Below, in pieces: positions 8,190-17,869 of a stretch of 64,000 nucleotides of DNA. The translations under genes were made by a program, and so were the position numbers. The stretch spans positions 62,001-126,000 of the forward strand of contig NZ_CAMYKG010000019.1 in NCBI RefSeq assembly GCF_947258925.1, read 5' to 3'. Every line of letters starts with the position of its first letter. Position 1 is the stretch's first letter. This stretch comes from an uncultured Eudoraea sp. Lineage in GTDB: Bacteria > Bacteroidota > Bacteroidia > Flavobacteriales > Flavobacteriaceae. A model generated the notes under the pieces. It was not told where the DNA came from and made no database searches. It was given only the letters and a program-made list of their open reading frames with translations.

Positions 8190-9941
8190 TTGAAACCAAA
8201 AAACCTACTTTCCCAATTGTCGGAACTTGAGGCTAATCTTACCAATTTTTCATTTGAAGAATTGTCAACAGAGGATGCCACACGCCTAAAAAAATCGTTC
8301 GAAACTTTCAAAACCCATCTCGAAAAAAGGATTTGGGGAGAAAAGATCCCTATTGAAACAGATACAGACGAAGAGTCTAAAACGGAACAGTTACAAAAGA
8401 CGCAGGAAATGCTCATAGCAACTGTTAGCCATGAAATAAGAACCCCTTTGAGCGGAATCATTGGTTTTGCAGATCTTTTGAAGGAGAGTGCGCTTTCCGA
8501 TGATCAAATGGACCAAGTAAACGCTATTCAATCAGCTTCAAATTCTCTGATGGACATCATCAATGAACTTTTGGAATATTCCAAACTTGCTGCAGGTTTA
8601 GAGAATTTTGAAATGGTACAGTTTAATTTTTTCAGTATCGTCAAAGATGTAGTTTATCTCTGTAATACCCTGATGCTGGGTAAAGATGTGAAACTTGAAG
8701 TAGATATTGATAGTGCTATCCCTGAGAACCTGGTCGGTGATCCTTCGAAACTATCACAGATATTATTAAACCTGCTGGGTAACTCTATAAAATTTGTTGA
8801 GCAGGGGGAAATTTTACTTCGAATCAAAAAAATTCAACTGGAGAAGGAAACAGTACTGATGGAATTTACAGTTACCGATACCGGGATTGGAATTTCCAAA
8901 GAAGATTTAAAACATATTTTTGGATCGTTTAAGCAAGCAAATCAGCAAACTTTTTCCAAATATGGAGGTGCCGGACTTGGTCTGAATATCGTAAAGCAGA
9001 TTGTTGAGAAATTAAATGGTGATATTCATGTTGAAAGCACTGTTGGAGAAGGAACGACATTTAAATTTACCTTACCCTATGTGATCGCTGAATCTGCAGG
9101 TTTATCTGCCTCTGAACCGGGTGAAATCTCCGAAGAGCAAGTAAAAGGGATGCGGATTCTGGTTTTTGAAGATAACCCCTTAAATCAAAGGCTTATTGAG
9201 CGACGCTTAAATTCCTGGGGCTGTAAAACCTATATCACTGAAAATCCTATCTACGGCCTTAACTTGCTTAAGAGTACCCCAATTGATCTGGTACTTATGG
9301 ATTTGAGAATGCCCATAATGAGCGGTTTTGAAGTTACTCAGAAAATTCGAAGCAACACTAAGAAAACTATTAGGGAGATCCCAATAATAGCACTCACGGC
9401 AGACTTTACGATAGATGACAGGAATGAATGTGAGAATAATCAGATAAATGACTTCATCCTAAAACCGTTTACGCCGGAAGAACTCCTTTCCAAATTGGTT
9501 AAGCATGGGAACAGGTTAAATACCAATTTCAAATTAAACTCCTCATCATTGGATAACGGGGGTGATAAGACAAGTGCTAATTCTGATTTTGACCTCGAAT
9601 CTGTTTTGGAGGACTGTTTGGGCGAATTAGAGTTGTTGGAGGAACTGATAGTGCTTTATAAAAGAAATGCACTTGAATTTATTGGCAATGTTAAAATGAA
9701 TCTTCAGGAAGGTAATTCAGAAGGCGTAGCATTTGCTTCGCATAAAATAAAAGCGGGATTAAAAATGATGAAGACGATGGAACTTTTTTCCATTGTTGAA
9801 CAATTAAATACCACAGCTAAGACTACCAGGGATGAAAGGCATATGCAATATTTGCTGGATAGATTTGTTCAGGAATACCCAAAAGCTGAAAGGTTGATTG
9901 ATGAAGAATTTTTACGGATGAATAAAAATAAGAACGAATAA
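8190..9941 (+). CDS. soluble hybrid histidine kinase with REC and HPt domains
   Basis: A 583-aa phosphorelay kinase. Domains: short N-terminal helical region (1-70), HisKA with phospho-His81 in TVSHEIRTPLSG, HATPase with N-box LLNLLGNSIKF (about 192-202), G1 DTGIG (230-234) and G2 GGAGLGL (259-265), a receiver (321-438, phospho-Asp371 in LVLMDLRMP, Lys425), and a C-terminal HPt (about 465-575, His518 in ASHKIKAG). There is no transmembrane or recognised sensor domain, so it must sense a cytoplasmic partner. The start codon is TTG. A response regulator follows after one base and a glycan operon after that, which makes that operon the probable target. Confidence 0.93.
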   Translation: MKPKNLLSQLSELEANLTNFSFEELSTEDATRLKKSFETFKTHLEKRIWGEKIPIETDTDEESKTEQLQKTQEMLIATVSHEIRTPLSGIIGFADLLKESALSDDQMDQVNAIQSASNSLMDIINELLEYSKLAAGLENFEMVQFNFFSIVKDVVYLCNTLMLGKDVKLEVDIDSAIPENLVGDPSKLSQILLNLLGNSIKFVEQGEILLRIKKIQLEKETVLMEFTVTDTGIGISKEDLKHIFGSFKQANQQTFSKYGGAGLGLNIVKQIVEKLNGDIHVESTVGEGTTFKFTLPYVIAESAGLSASEPGEISEEQVKGMRILVFEDNPLNQRLIERRLNSWGCKTYITENPIYGLNLLKSTPIDLVLMDLRMPIMSGFEVTQKIRSNTKKTIREIPIIALTADFTIDDRNECENNQINDFILKPFTPEELLSKLVKHGNRLNTNFKLNSSSLDNGGDKTSANSDFDLESVLEDCLGELELLEELIVLYKRNALEFIGNVKMNLQEGNSEGVAFASHKIKAGLKMMKTMELFSIVEQLNTTAKTTRDERHMQYLLDRFVQEYPKAERLIDEEFLRMNKNKNE

Positions 9942-9942
9942 A

Positions 9943-10314
9943 ATGGTGCGCAAGAATCTACTACTGGCAGAAGACGATGAATTACTGGCTTCCTTATTGG
10001 ATTATAGACTTCAAAAAGGAGGTTATAATGTACATGTGGCCCATGATGGGAGGGATGTAAAGGAGTACCTTAAAACGGCAACCCCAGATATAATCGTTAG
10101 TGATATAATGATGCCTTATTTTTCGGGAATAGAATTGATAGATCACGTAAGAAACGACCTGAATTCAAAGATTCCGATAATTATTATTTCATCTGCCGGA
10201 AACGAGGAAAATGTACTCAGTGCATTTGAACTGGGAGCCAATGATTTTATTTCCAAACCGGTTAGCCCTTCAGAACTTTTAGTAAGAGTGGGGCGGGAGT
10301 TAAACAAGCCATAA
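9943..10314 (+). CDS. single-domain response regulator
   Basis: A 123-aa CheY-like receiver with no output domain: acidic pocket EDDE (10-13), phosphoacceptor Asp54 in VSDIMMP, Ser83/84 and Lys105 in ISKPVSP. The start codon is one base after the hybrid kinase stop. Without a DNA-binding domain it must act by protein-protein contact or as a phosphate shuttle. The next genes are a HEAT-repeat protein, a glycosyltransferase and an outer-membrane barrel, so control of enzyme or assembly activity rather than transcription is the simplest inference. Confidence 0.93.
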   Translation: MVRKNLLLAEDDELLASLLDYRLQKGGYNVHVAHDGRDVKEYLKTATPDIIVSDIMMPYFSGIELIDHVRNDLNSKIPIIIISSAGNEENVLSAFELGANDFISKPVSPSELLVRVGRELNKP

Positions 10315-10317
10315 TTT

Positions 10318-12735
10318 GTGAAATTACTCATACTGACATATAACATCAGGATGCTGCTAAGCGTGCCAAAGATCCATACGGATCTTTTGTGGGTTTTAAC
10401 AATGGTGTTTTCAGGTCTGGGTATCTTATATTTTTTCTTTGTTTTTATATTGAGAAATCGCATTTCGGCCAAGGCTTCGAAGATCGCCAGCAAAAAAAAG
10501 ATCCTGGGACCTATGATCAGTAATTTCCTCTTCTTTGAAACTGATTCATCTAAAGAAGAAAAAAGTGAATATATAAAGCTAAAAATTGAAATTCGTGAAC
10601 TTCTCAAAGAACCTTTTAACAGAGCTGTGCTGGCTGAAATCCTATTGGATCTTCAAAAAGACGTTTCAGGAGATGCCAGAAAACGCCTGTTTAAAATTTA
10701 TCAGGACCTGGATTTGCATTTAGATGCGTTTGAAAAGTTAAAAAGCTGGCGGTGGGAGGTTGTATCCAAAGGAATATTGGAATTAACACAAATGCAAGTT
10801 TCTACGGCTTATGGATTCATTAAAAAATTTATCAATCACAAAAAAGGAGTAATTCGTAAACAAGCGCAAATAGCTACCGTTTCCCTGAAGCATGAGGGTA
10901 TTGGTTATTTTCTGGATACTGCAAGATTCCAAATTTCAGAATGGCAGCAATTGAAGTTACTGGAAGTGCTCCGGAATATAGAAGATTTTGACCCGCCCAG
11001 GTTTAAAGCCTGGTTGACTTCCAAGAATAAAGACGTTGTTTTATTTGCACTTCGTCTTATCAAATATTATAACCAAAACGATGCTGATGCCGCGCTTGTG
11101 GAGTTAGTTAAACATAAAAATGACCAGGTAAGGTCTGAAGCTATTCAATGTGTCAAAGAATTCAATGTATATGAAGCCCTTGACGTCATGAAGGCGGTCT
11201 TTAGAAAAAGTAAGGTCGAAACTAAAATTCAGATTTTAGATACCATGGCCTCTTTGGGTAAAGATGAGGATCTGGTCTTTCTGGAGCGTATAGCCAGGAA
11301 GTCGTCAAACTTCTTGGTAAAGAGTAAGGCGATTAGCACAATCAACGAAATTGCACCAGGAACTTTTCTTCCCACCGAAGGAATTGATAAAAAGATTCCT
11401 ACCCAAAATTTTAAAAATAATGTAGAAAGCAGCTCTACACAATTACCAGAAGTTATGGATGATAATGAATCTCAACAGGAGGCCAATGCCCCGGCATCAG
11501 GAAAAAACGAAGAATCTTTGGAATTCGAGGATTATTTAAATGCTGATCAGGAAAATGAAATAATATTTGACCTATGCTTTATGGAAGAATTGCAGGACAT
11601 ACTTGATGAGTATGATGAATCTGAAGAAGAAGTAAATGTTTTGCCTCTGGATTTTCTGCCAGTAGTATCAGAAGGTGAAGAAATTGACCCCGATACCGGT
11701 GCGCACATAGAAAATGAAGAAAATGAAGCAGAAGATGAAGAGAAATTCAGAAAAGAACTAGAGACGATTCTGGCTACAATAAAATCTCCTGAAGAAGATG
11801 TGCCAGCAGATCCCGTGGAAACCGAATTGGGATTTATACCTATCGTGGTCGAAACAGAGGTTGAAGAACAATCAGAAAATCCTATCGAGAGCTCTGATGA
11901 AGCCATTTTGTTGATTGAAGTGAATGAAATGGAAGTGGTGGAAGCAGAAGAGATATCGAATCTGTATAGCGGAAATCGGGAAACGCTTATAATACCTGAA
12001 CCGGAATTAGAAGGTTATGAAACTAAAAACCAAAATTCGATAGACTGGAAGGCGTTTACCACCGATTCCGGATTTGCCTTTAATGCAGAATACCCCACTA
12101 CATATGGCGAAAAAATCAGCAATGAAGATAAGGATGACGGAATTAATGAAAACAGCAGTCCTGATATTGAATTTAAGGGGTTTAGCATATTTCAAGAGTT
12201 GTTCAGAAGTTGTGATACAGAATCAAAATTAATTTTATTGGATGAGATATTGGCCGTAGGGGATGAGAAAGAAGTCCATTTTTTAAAAACTCTTAGCAAC
12301 GATAGTAACAAGAAAGTAAGGGCTAAAGCAGAGGTCATATTAAAAGAACTACTTGAGGTTTTGGCACCTGAGGAAGAAATAGAGACTAATGATTTTATAA
12401 AGGACACAGAAAATACACCTTTTATTGAAGAGGAGAAAATCCTGATATGTCCGGAGAAATCAAGAAATGATTCCGATTTGAGCCAGGAGATTGATACTAT
12501 GAAGCCATTGGAGCATTGCTTCTTAGAAGTTGGAGATCATAAAGATGATGAGGATCTTCTTTTTGAGTTGGATTTTGAACCGGTAGATTCTTCTTTGGAG
12601 GAGTTACAAGAAAATTCAAATCCAAATGAAGCTGTTGTTCAGGAACAGGTAAAAAAGGAAGAGAAGCTCTTTGATACGCTAATTAGAAATATAAAATTAT
12701 TTCCTCAGAAATTGAAGGGAAAGACCAATGGATAG
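10318..12735 (+). CDS. membrane-anchored HEAT-repeat protein with long acidic region
   Basis: An 805-aa protein of unknown exact role. A GTG start 4 bases after the receiver gene gives MKLLILTYNIRMLLSVPKIH; an ATG at 10351 would drop 11 residues and is possible. One transmembrane segment (about 24-44) is followed by basic residues, so the bulk is probably cytoplasmic. HEAT-like helical repeats span about 90-350 (for example KHKNDQVRSEAIQCVKEF). A very acidic low-complexity stretch of Glu and Asp follows to about 600, then a short HEAT remnant (EVHFLKTLSNDSNKKVRAKA) and an acidic tail. It may be a scaffold linking the response regulator to the glycosyltransferase, whose frame it overlaps by 8 bases. 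Confidence 0.8.
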   Translation: MKLLILTYNIRMLLSVPKIHTDLLWVLTMVFSGLGILYFFFVFILRNRISAKASKIASKKKILGPMISNFLFFETDSSKEEKSEYIKLKIEIRELLKEPFNRAVLAEILLDLQKDVSGDARKRLFKIYQDLDLHLDAFEKLKSWRWEVVSKGILELTQMQVSTAYGFIKKFINHKKGVIRKQAQIATVSLKHEGIGYFLDTARFQISEWQQLKLLEVLRNIEDFDPPRFKAWLTSKNKDVVLFALRLIKYYNQNDADAALVELVKHKNDQVRSEAIQCVKEFNVYEALDVMKAVFRKSKVETKIQILDTMASLGKDEDLVFLERIARKSSNFLVKSKAISTINEIAPGTFLPTEGIDKKIPTQNFKNNVESSSTQLPEVMDDNESQQEANAPASGKNEESLEFEDYLNADQENEIIFDLCFMEELQDILDEYDESEEEVNVLPLDFLPVVSEGEEIDPDTGAHIENEENEAEDEEKFRKELETILATIKSPEEDVPADPVETELGFIPIVVETEVEEQSENPIESSDEAILLIEVNEMEVVEAEEISNLYSGNRETLIIPEPELEGYETKNQNSIDWKAFTTDSGFAFNAEYPTTYGEKISNEDKDDGINENSSPDIEFKGFSIFQELFRSCDTESKLILLDEILAVGDEKEVHFLKTLSNDSNKKVRAKAEVILKELLEVLAPEEEIETNDFIKDTENTPFIEEEKILICPEKSRNDSDLSQEIDTMKPLEHCFLEVGDHKDDEDLLFELDFEPVDSSLEELQENSNPNEAVVQEQVKKEEKLFDTLIRNIKLFPQKLKGKTNG

Positions 12736-12928
12736 TGGTTTATTTAACATATTAATAGAATATTTAAACATTGTTTTTCTATTGTTTACAGTGGTACTAT
12801 TCACTTTGTTTAGTATCATGGGATATTTGTCTACACGAAATTCTATCCATTATAAGAACAAAAATAGTTTCGTTGATTTGTCCAAGGTAATGGCTTCTCC
12901 ATTAGCACCCAGCCTTGCAGTATGTTAA
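12728..12928 (+). pseudogene. N-terminal fragment of a broken GT2 glycosyltransferase
   Basis: This reading frame codes for the first membrane helix of a processive glycosyltransferase (residues about 8-33) and the linker up to SPLAPS, then continues for four aberrant residues to a stop. In intact relatives SPLAPS-type linkers lead straight into the catalytic strand with a PAYNE-like motif. Here that motif, some 25 residues, is absent and the remaining protein continues in another frame from 12915. The ATG overlaps the HEAT gene stop by 8 bases, showing the original operon start is preserved. Confidence 0.75.
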
Positions 12929-14087
12929 TTATGAGGTTATGGTGGTAAACGATGGAAGTAAGGATGACACTTTACAGAAAATGATTGATGCTTATGACCT
13001 TGAAAAAGTGGAACGTGAAATAGACCCGGACTTGCGATCCAAACCCATAAGGGGCATTTATAAATCAAAGCAGCGTTCTTTTTCCAAGCTAACCGTGATA
13101 GATAAAGAAAATGGGGGGAAATCTGATGCTTTAAATACGGGTATACATCTATCTCGAAGTCAATATGTTGGATGTATTGATGTGGATTGCCTTTTAATAC
13201 CCGACGCACTCTTACATGTGGTGAAATCGTTCTTTCAAAGAACCCAAAAAAGGGTAATTGCAGTTGGTGGAGTAATTAGGGTCGCTAATTCCTGCAAAAT
13301 TGCAGGTGGGACACTCGAAGAGATAAGATTACCCAAAAATTGGTTAGCCCGGTTTCAATTGTTGGAATATACCCGTTCATTCCTCTTGGGACGAATGGCA
13401 TGGGGTCGAATAGACAGTCTTTTAATCATCTCCGGAGCTTTTGGTTTCTTCGATCGTGAAATTGCGCTGGAGGTAGGGGGCTATGATACAAATACCGTAG
13501 GTGAAGATATGGAGATTGTGTTTAGAATGAGACGTTATATGCACGAACGAAAACTTCCATATACCATCGAATACATACCGGATCCCTTATGCTGGACGGA
13601 AGTTCCGGAGACTACCAAGATCCTTGTAAATCAACGGGACCGCTGGGCCAGAGGTAACCTGGAAACCTTGTTTACACATAAGGATATGTTCTTTAACCCG
13701 AAATTTGGCCGACTTGGTATGCTAAGCTATCCATATTGGTTTTTTTACGAATGGCTGGCACCTATTCTGGAATTTGTTGGCTTTTTCTCGATACTTATAT
13801 TTTACTATATGGGGATCCTGAATCTTGAATTTTTTGTAGCAATTACACTGACGGTCTACGCATTTTCTATAATGTTTTCCTTCTATGCCATCTTATGGGA
13901 CGTATTCTCATATAATCAATATACCAAAACAAAGGACATATTAATCCTCATGTTCTGTGCTATAATTGAACCGGTAACATTTCACCCTCTGGTAGTCATA
14001 TCCGCAATTCGCGGGAATTATAAAAAATTATTTAATGTAAAATCCGGCTGGGGCTCACAAGTACGCAAAGGTTTTGCAAAGACATAA
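12915..14087 (+). pseudogene. processive GT2 glycosyltransferase, catalytic C-terminal part
   Basis: Homologous to BcsA/PgaC-type synthases that polymerise a sugar at the inner membrane and extrude it. Visible motifs: VVNDGSKDD (10-18), the metal-binding DVD (89-91), GEDME (196-200) and QRDRW (240-244, the QxxRW acceptor signature), followed by about three membrane helices (275-365). The frame can only start with a TTG that encodes Leu in relatives. The first Rossmann strand with the PAYNE-like motif is missing because of an internal deletion with a frame change relative to the fragment at 12728-12928. As sequenced it should be inactive; an assembly error is the alternative. Confidence 0.8.
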
Positions 14088-14091
14088 TAGT

Positions 14092-16488
14092 ATGAACGAA
14101 GTAACCTCTACATCTAAAAATGCCCGGCGAAGGACTTTACAGGACTTTATTCGCCTTATCCTGGCGTTTTTTCTGTGTTTGGTAATTTTATCAATCTATC
14201 AAAATATACGATTGTACTCCGCGGGAGTTCTCGACGGTGTTTTTACAAAGAGTCTCTTGCTCTTAGTTGTCCATCATATAGGGTTTACAGCTATTATTGG
14301 CCTGTTCATGGCTTTTATCTATAATTATTTGGAAGAAAGAAAAGCCGTTTTAGGGTTTAGGGTTTCAAGTATACTCTTCTTCTTAATTTTGATTATTGAG
14401 GGCCTTTTAATAGAATTCTATATAACAAATTATGAAATACTCGGTGCCGGATTATTAGAAGTCTATAACAGCAGGATATCGGCTACTTCTTTATTACTTT
14501 CCATAGTAGTCTTAATCCCTGTGATGATGGTATTACTGTACTTTTTTTACAAAATAACAGCAAGGGTTTATAAAACTATCAGCAGAATGTTTCCCTTGAC
14601 TATCATCTTGTTTAGTTTATTTCTGGCCACTTTAACTTCGGATAAGAAACCGGTAAATGAAAACAAATTACAATATTTGGCCTATAGCGTTGCAGACGAA
14701 GTATTTGATTTTAACAGGTACGAAGGTGAAGAAGAATACCCACTCTTACATCCCGCGGATTTGGATGAGCAGTTAGTCGCCCATTTTAATTTGAAGGAAG
14801 AAGAACCGAATCTGGTATTCATTATGGTGGAAGGCCTGGGTTCGGACTTTGTAGGAGACAGATCCATATATCGTGGTTTCACACCATTTTTAGATTCCCT
14901 ACAAAATAAATCCTTGTATTGGAACAATTACCTTAGTAATGCAGGAGAAAGTTATGCCGCTTTGCCAAGCCTGCTGGGTGCTTTACCATTTGGGAAAAAT
15001 GGCTTTACCAACGTGGCGGATTCTCCGAACAGACAGACAATATATGGCATCCTTAAAAAGAACAATTATACTACTTCATTTAATTATGGTGGAAATAGCG
15101 CCTTACATCATTTAGACAAATTTTTATTTGAGGAAAGGGTAGATTTCATATTAGACAGCAAAGGATTTGGAGATAAATACCTGAAACAGAATGAGGATGC
15201 AGCGGGTATATCGCTGGGCTACCCTGACAAAGAGTTATTTCTAAAATGGCAAAATGACCTGTTCAGGACCAGGAAACCAAGATTTGACGTCTTCTTTACC
15301 CTAAGCTCTAAAAAGCCCTATCTAATACCAAATCAGGAAGAATATTTACTCAAGGTAGAAGAAATCCTTTCTGATGAAAAAATGGAATCGCGACCTTTAA
15401 AATTGGTAAAGAAGAACAAAGAAATATTCGCGAGTATTTTATATGCGGATGATGCATTAAAATCTTTTTTCTCATCTTATACCGGTAATCCGGAGTACGA
15501 TAATACCATTTTCGTTATTACGGGCAGTCACAACTTAACAGATCTTCCTCATACCAACAATCTGGATAGATACAGGGTGCCTTTATTTATTCACAGCCCT
15601 TTATTAAAACGCCCTGCAAAAATAGTTTCTCTGGCATCACATTCGGATGTGGTACCTTCTATCCTGGGGCTATTGAAATCGCAATACGGCATAAATATCC
15701 CAACTGAAGTAGCATGGCTGGGAAAAGGACTGATTCATGAAGGCGTATTTGAAGCTAACAAGAAAATTCCTCTTTTCAGGCATAATAATAGTCTGCAGGA
15801 CTATGTTTACGGCAATCATTTTATTTCAGATGGTGACTTTTTCAGGCTTGGCAAAACACTGGAATTAAAAGATTCCGATCGAATAGACAAAAAACCGGAA
15901 ATTAAAACTCATCATAAGTATTTCAAGGCAGTCAATAAATATGTCATGGCCAATGATAAACTTATTCCATCCTCATTGAGCTTATTTGCGCAACTTAAAA
16001 GTGACCCTACAAAGGAAGAAATGGTGTGGATAAATAGTGTGTTTAACGGGAGTGACTATGACAATGCCTACAATACAGCAAAAGAACTTGCTTTTAATGG
16101 TGAAAGGGAGCGCGCACTTCTTTTATGCGGATATATTTTATCCCAGGTACCCGGGCATGCCGATACGGAAATACTGATGGGTAGAATATATGCCTGGGAT
16201 GGGCGTTATGATATAGCGATAGAAGTTCTTGAAGGCGCTATCCAAAAATACCCGATCTATGCCGATGGTTATGCCGCTTTACTGGATGTTTTTTTCTGGT
16301 CGGATAATAATGAAAGAGCATTGTCTTTGAAACAAACGATTGAAAGGAACGATATTCAAAATACGGAAATCCAAAACAAAATAGAGCGGGCTATACGGAA
16401 AATTAAGGAAGATAATGAGTTAGAGAAAAATCAAGAAGAATTGCAAAAGACAATAAATGAATCACCTGTAATCTCAGCCAGAAACTAA
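14092..16488 (+). CDS. membrane sulfatase-fold (LtaS-like) protein with C-terminal TPRs
   Basis: A 798-aa protein with five membrane helices (about 19-37, 53-75, 92-112, 132-152, 166-181) and a periplasmic alkaline-phosphatase-superfamily domain (about 238-590) like lipoteichoic-acid synthase and phosphoethanolamine or phosphoglycerol transferases. VFIMVEGLG supplies Glu247, NAGESYAALPS the candidate nucleophile Ser287, and SHSDVVPSILGL the late conserved loop. The usual GDHG-type metal motif reads GSHN (478-481), losing the Asp. TPR-like helices occupy about 660-780. A TTG at 14074 is open in frame, but the ATG at 14092, 4 bases past the glycosyltransferase stop, is preferred. Role inferred: decorating or handling the exported glycan. 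Confidence 0.82.
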   Translation: MNEVTSTSKNARRRTLQDFIRLILAFFLCLVILSIYQNIRLYSAGVLDGVFTKSLLLLVVHHIGFTAIIGLFMAFIYNYLEERKAVLGFRVSSILFFLILIIEGLLIEFYITNYEILGAGLLEVYNSRISATSLLLSIVVLIPVMMVLLYFFYKITARVYKTISRMFPLTIILFSLFLATLTSDKKPVNENKLQYLAYSVADEVFDFNRYEGEEEYPLLHPADLDEQLVAHFNLKEEEPNLVFIMVEGLGSDFVGDRSIYRGFTPFLDSLQNKSLYWNNYLSNAGESYAALPSLLGALPFGKNGFTNVADSPNRQTIYGILKKNNYTTSFNYGGNSALHHLDKFLFEERVDFILDSKGFGDKYLKQNEDAAGISLGYPDKELFLKWQNDLFRTRKPRFDVFFTLSSKKPYLIPNQEEYLLKVEEILSDEKMESRPLKLVKKNKEIFASILYADDALKSFFSSYTGNPEYDNTIFVITGSHNLTDLPHTNNLDRYRVPLFIHSPLLKRPAKIVSLASHSDVVPSILGLLKSQYGINIPTEVAWLGKGLIHEGVFEANKKIPLFRHNNSLQDYVYGNHFISDGDFFRLGKTLELKDSDRIDKKPEIKTHHKYFKAVNKYVMANDKLIPSSLSLFAQLKSDPTKEEMVWINSVFNGSDYDNAYNTAKELAFNGERERALLLCGYILSQVPGHADTEILMGRIYAWDGRYDIAIEVLEGAIQKYPIYADGYAALLDVFFWSDNNERALSLKQTIERNDIQNTEIQNKIERAIRKIKEDNELEKNQEELQKTINESPVISARN

Positions 16489-17723
16489 TGTTGTATAAAA
16501 TATTTTATTCGATGCTGTTTCTCCTGTTTTTCCTTCAAAACGGAAAGGCCCAGGAATTAGCATATCATGGCAATCCGGATGAGTCCTTTTATACCGCAAG
16601 GGACCTGGCTTTTGAGGGCGATTATGGTACTGCAAGGGATACACTGCAGCATATACTTTCCAAATATCCTGATTATTCAGATGTCAGGAATCTATTGGCT
16701 AAAACGTACAGTTGGGATGGTAACCACAATGAGGCACGTAAACACTTTAATAAAATCACTTCCACGGAAAGAACAAATAAAGAAGCATGGATAGCAGCAA
16801 TAAAAAATGAAATCTATGCAGATAACCATAACATTGCCCTTGGACTGACCAACAAAGCCTTAATATATATTGAAGATGATGCTGATTTAAAGGTATTGGG
16901 GGAGGAAATAAAAAATGATATTTTCAAGAAACAAAAGGCCCTGGATGCAAATGCAGAAGAGAAAAATAAGGAATCTGATGCCAAAAACTATAAAAACAGA
17001 ATAGGAATAATAAGTTCAGTTGATGCATTTGACATCGTATACGACCCAATGATCTATTCCAGCGCTGAATATATTAGGGAGACTAAAATTGGTAGAATAA
17101 TCCCAAGGATAAATTATGCCAATAGGTTTAACACCAATGGTCTGCAGTATGAGATGGATTTTTATCCACGGTTCTCAAAAACGTTCTATGCCTATACCAA
17201 TTATGGGTATTCTAATTCACAAATTTTTCCAAATCATAGGGCAGGGGCCGAATTATACGCCAATCTTCCCAAAGCTATTGAAGTATCTGGCGGTATTCGC
17301 TATCTGGATTTTGTAACCAGCCAGGCCATCATTTATACAGGTTCTTTTGGCCTTTATAAGGGTAATTATTATTTCTCATTAAGGCCTTATCTTACCCCAA
17401 GACCGGACGGCCCTATAGGATTTTCCGGGAGTTTGTTAGCACGAAAATATTATGCGGACAGGGAAAATTATTTTGGCATTAACCTTATTATGGGATATTC
17501 CCCGGAAATAAAGCAACTTATTTCCAATAGTGATGTCGTCCTGGCCGAGACTTTGTTATTTGTAGAATCGCAGCAATTACTATTTGAATATCAGTTTACG
17601 GGTAAAAGTTTAACGAACAGTTACAGAGCCAGTCTGGGCCTTACTCGACAGGAATTGGTCTTTGATCCCGGAGAATTCTTTTACGCGCTTTCGGCCGGAT
17701 TCAGGTATCATACAAAATTCTAA
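16488..17723 (+). CDS. YaiO-family outer-membrane beta-barrel with TPR domain
   Basis: A 411-aa protein with a signal peptide (MLYKIFYSMLFLLFFLQNGKAQ region), periplasmic TPRs (about 30-135, with LAKTYSWDGNHNEA), a charged linker rich in Lys, Glu and Asn (about 140-168), and a barrel of alternating aromatic strands to a C-terminal Phe (GFRYHTKF). This is the YaiO architecture; the analogy to PgaA, a TPR-barrel exporter of poly-N-acetylglucosamine, suggests glycan export. The ATG overlaps the previous stop (TAATG). Its TPR segment resembles the C-terminal TPR of the preceding protein (TAKELAF versus TARDLAF; RIYAWDG versus KTYSWDG), suggesting common origin or a shared partner. Confidence 0.85.
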   Translation: MLYKIFYSMLFLLFFLQNGKAQELAYHGNPDESFYTARDLAFEGDYGTARDTLQHILSKYPDYSDVRNLLAKTYSWDGNHNEARKHFNKITSTERTNKEAWIAAIKNEIYADNHNIALGLTNKALIYIEDDADLKVLGEEIKNDIFKKQKALDANAEEKNKESDAKNYKNRIGIISSVDAFDIVYDPMIYSSAEYIRETKIGRIIPRINYANRFNTNGLQYEMDFYPRFSKTFYAYTNYGYSNSQIFPNHRAGAELYANLPKAIEVSGGIRYLDFVTSQAIIYTGSFGLYKGNYYFSLRPYLTPRPDGPIGFSGSLLARKYYADRENYFGINLIMGYSPEIKQLISNSDVVLAETLLFVESQQLLFEYQFTGKSLTNSYRASLGLTRQELVFDPGEFFYALSAGFRYHTKF

Positions 17724-17787
17724 AATCCAACTTGACCTCAGTAATTTATCAATTGACAACAAAAAGGACTTGCTTCACCACATTTAA

Positions 17788-17818
17788 TTGGTTGAACAAG
17801 GTGTATTTTCTATGTTTA
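17788..17818 (+). promoter_or_regulatory. candidate Bacteroidota-type promoter
   Basis: TTG at 17788-17790, 20 bases, then TATGTTTA at 17811-17818, matching the Bacteroidota consensus TAnnTTTG in all but the last base. It lies 52 bases before a 33-codon ORF and after the YaiO operon. Motif matches in AT-rich DNA can be accidental. Confidence 0.35.
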
Positions 17819-17869
17819 CTCTATGATTATTGATACCCAAATCTCAATAATGTAAAAACCAATCTTACC

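Noticed and set aside
10143-10607. 154-codon minus-strand ORF
   Set aside because: Antisense to the response regulator and HEAT genes, both of which have clear domains; composition is that of a shadow frame.
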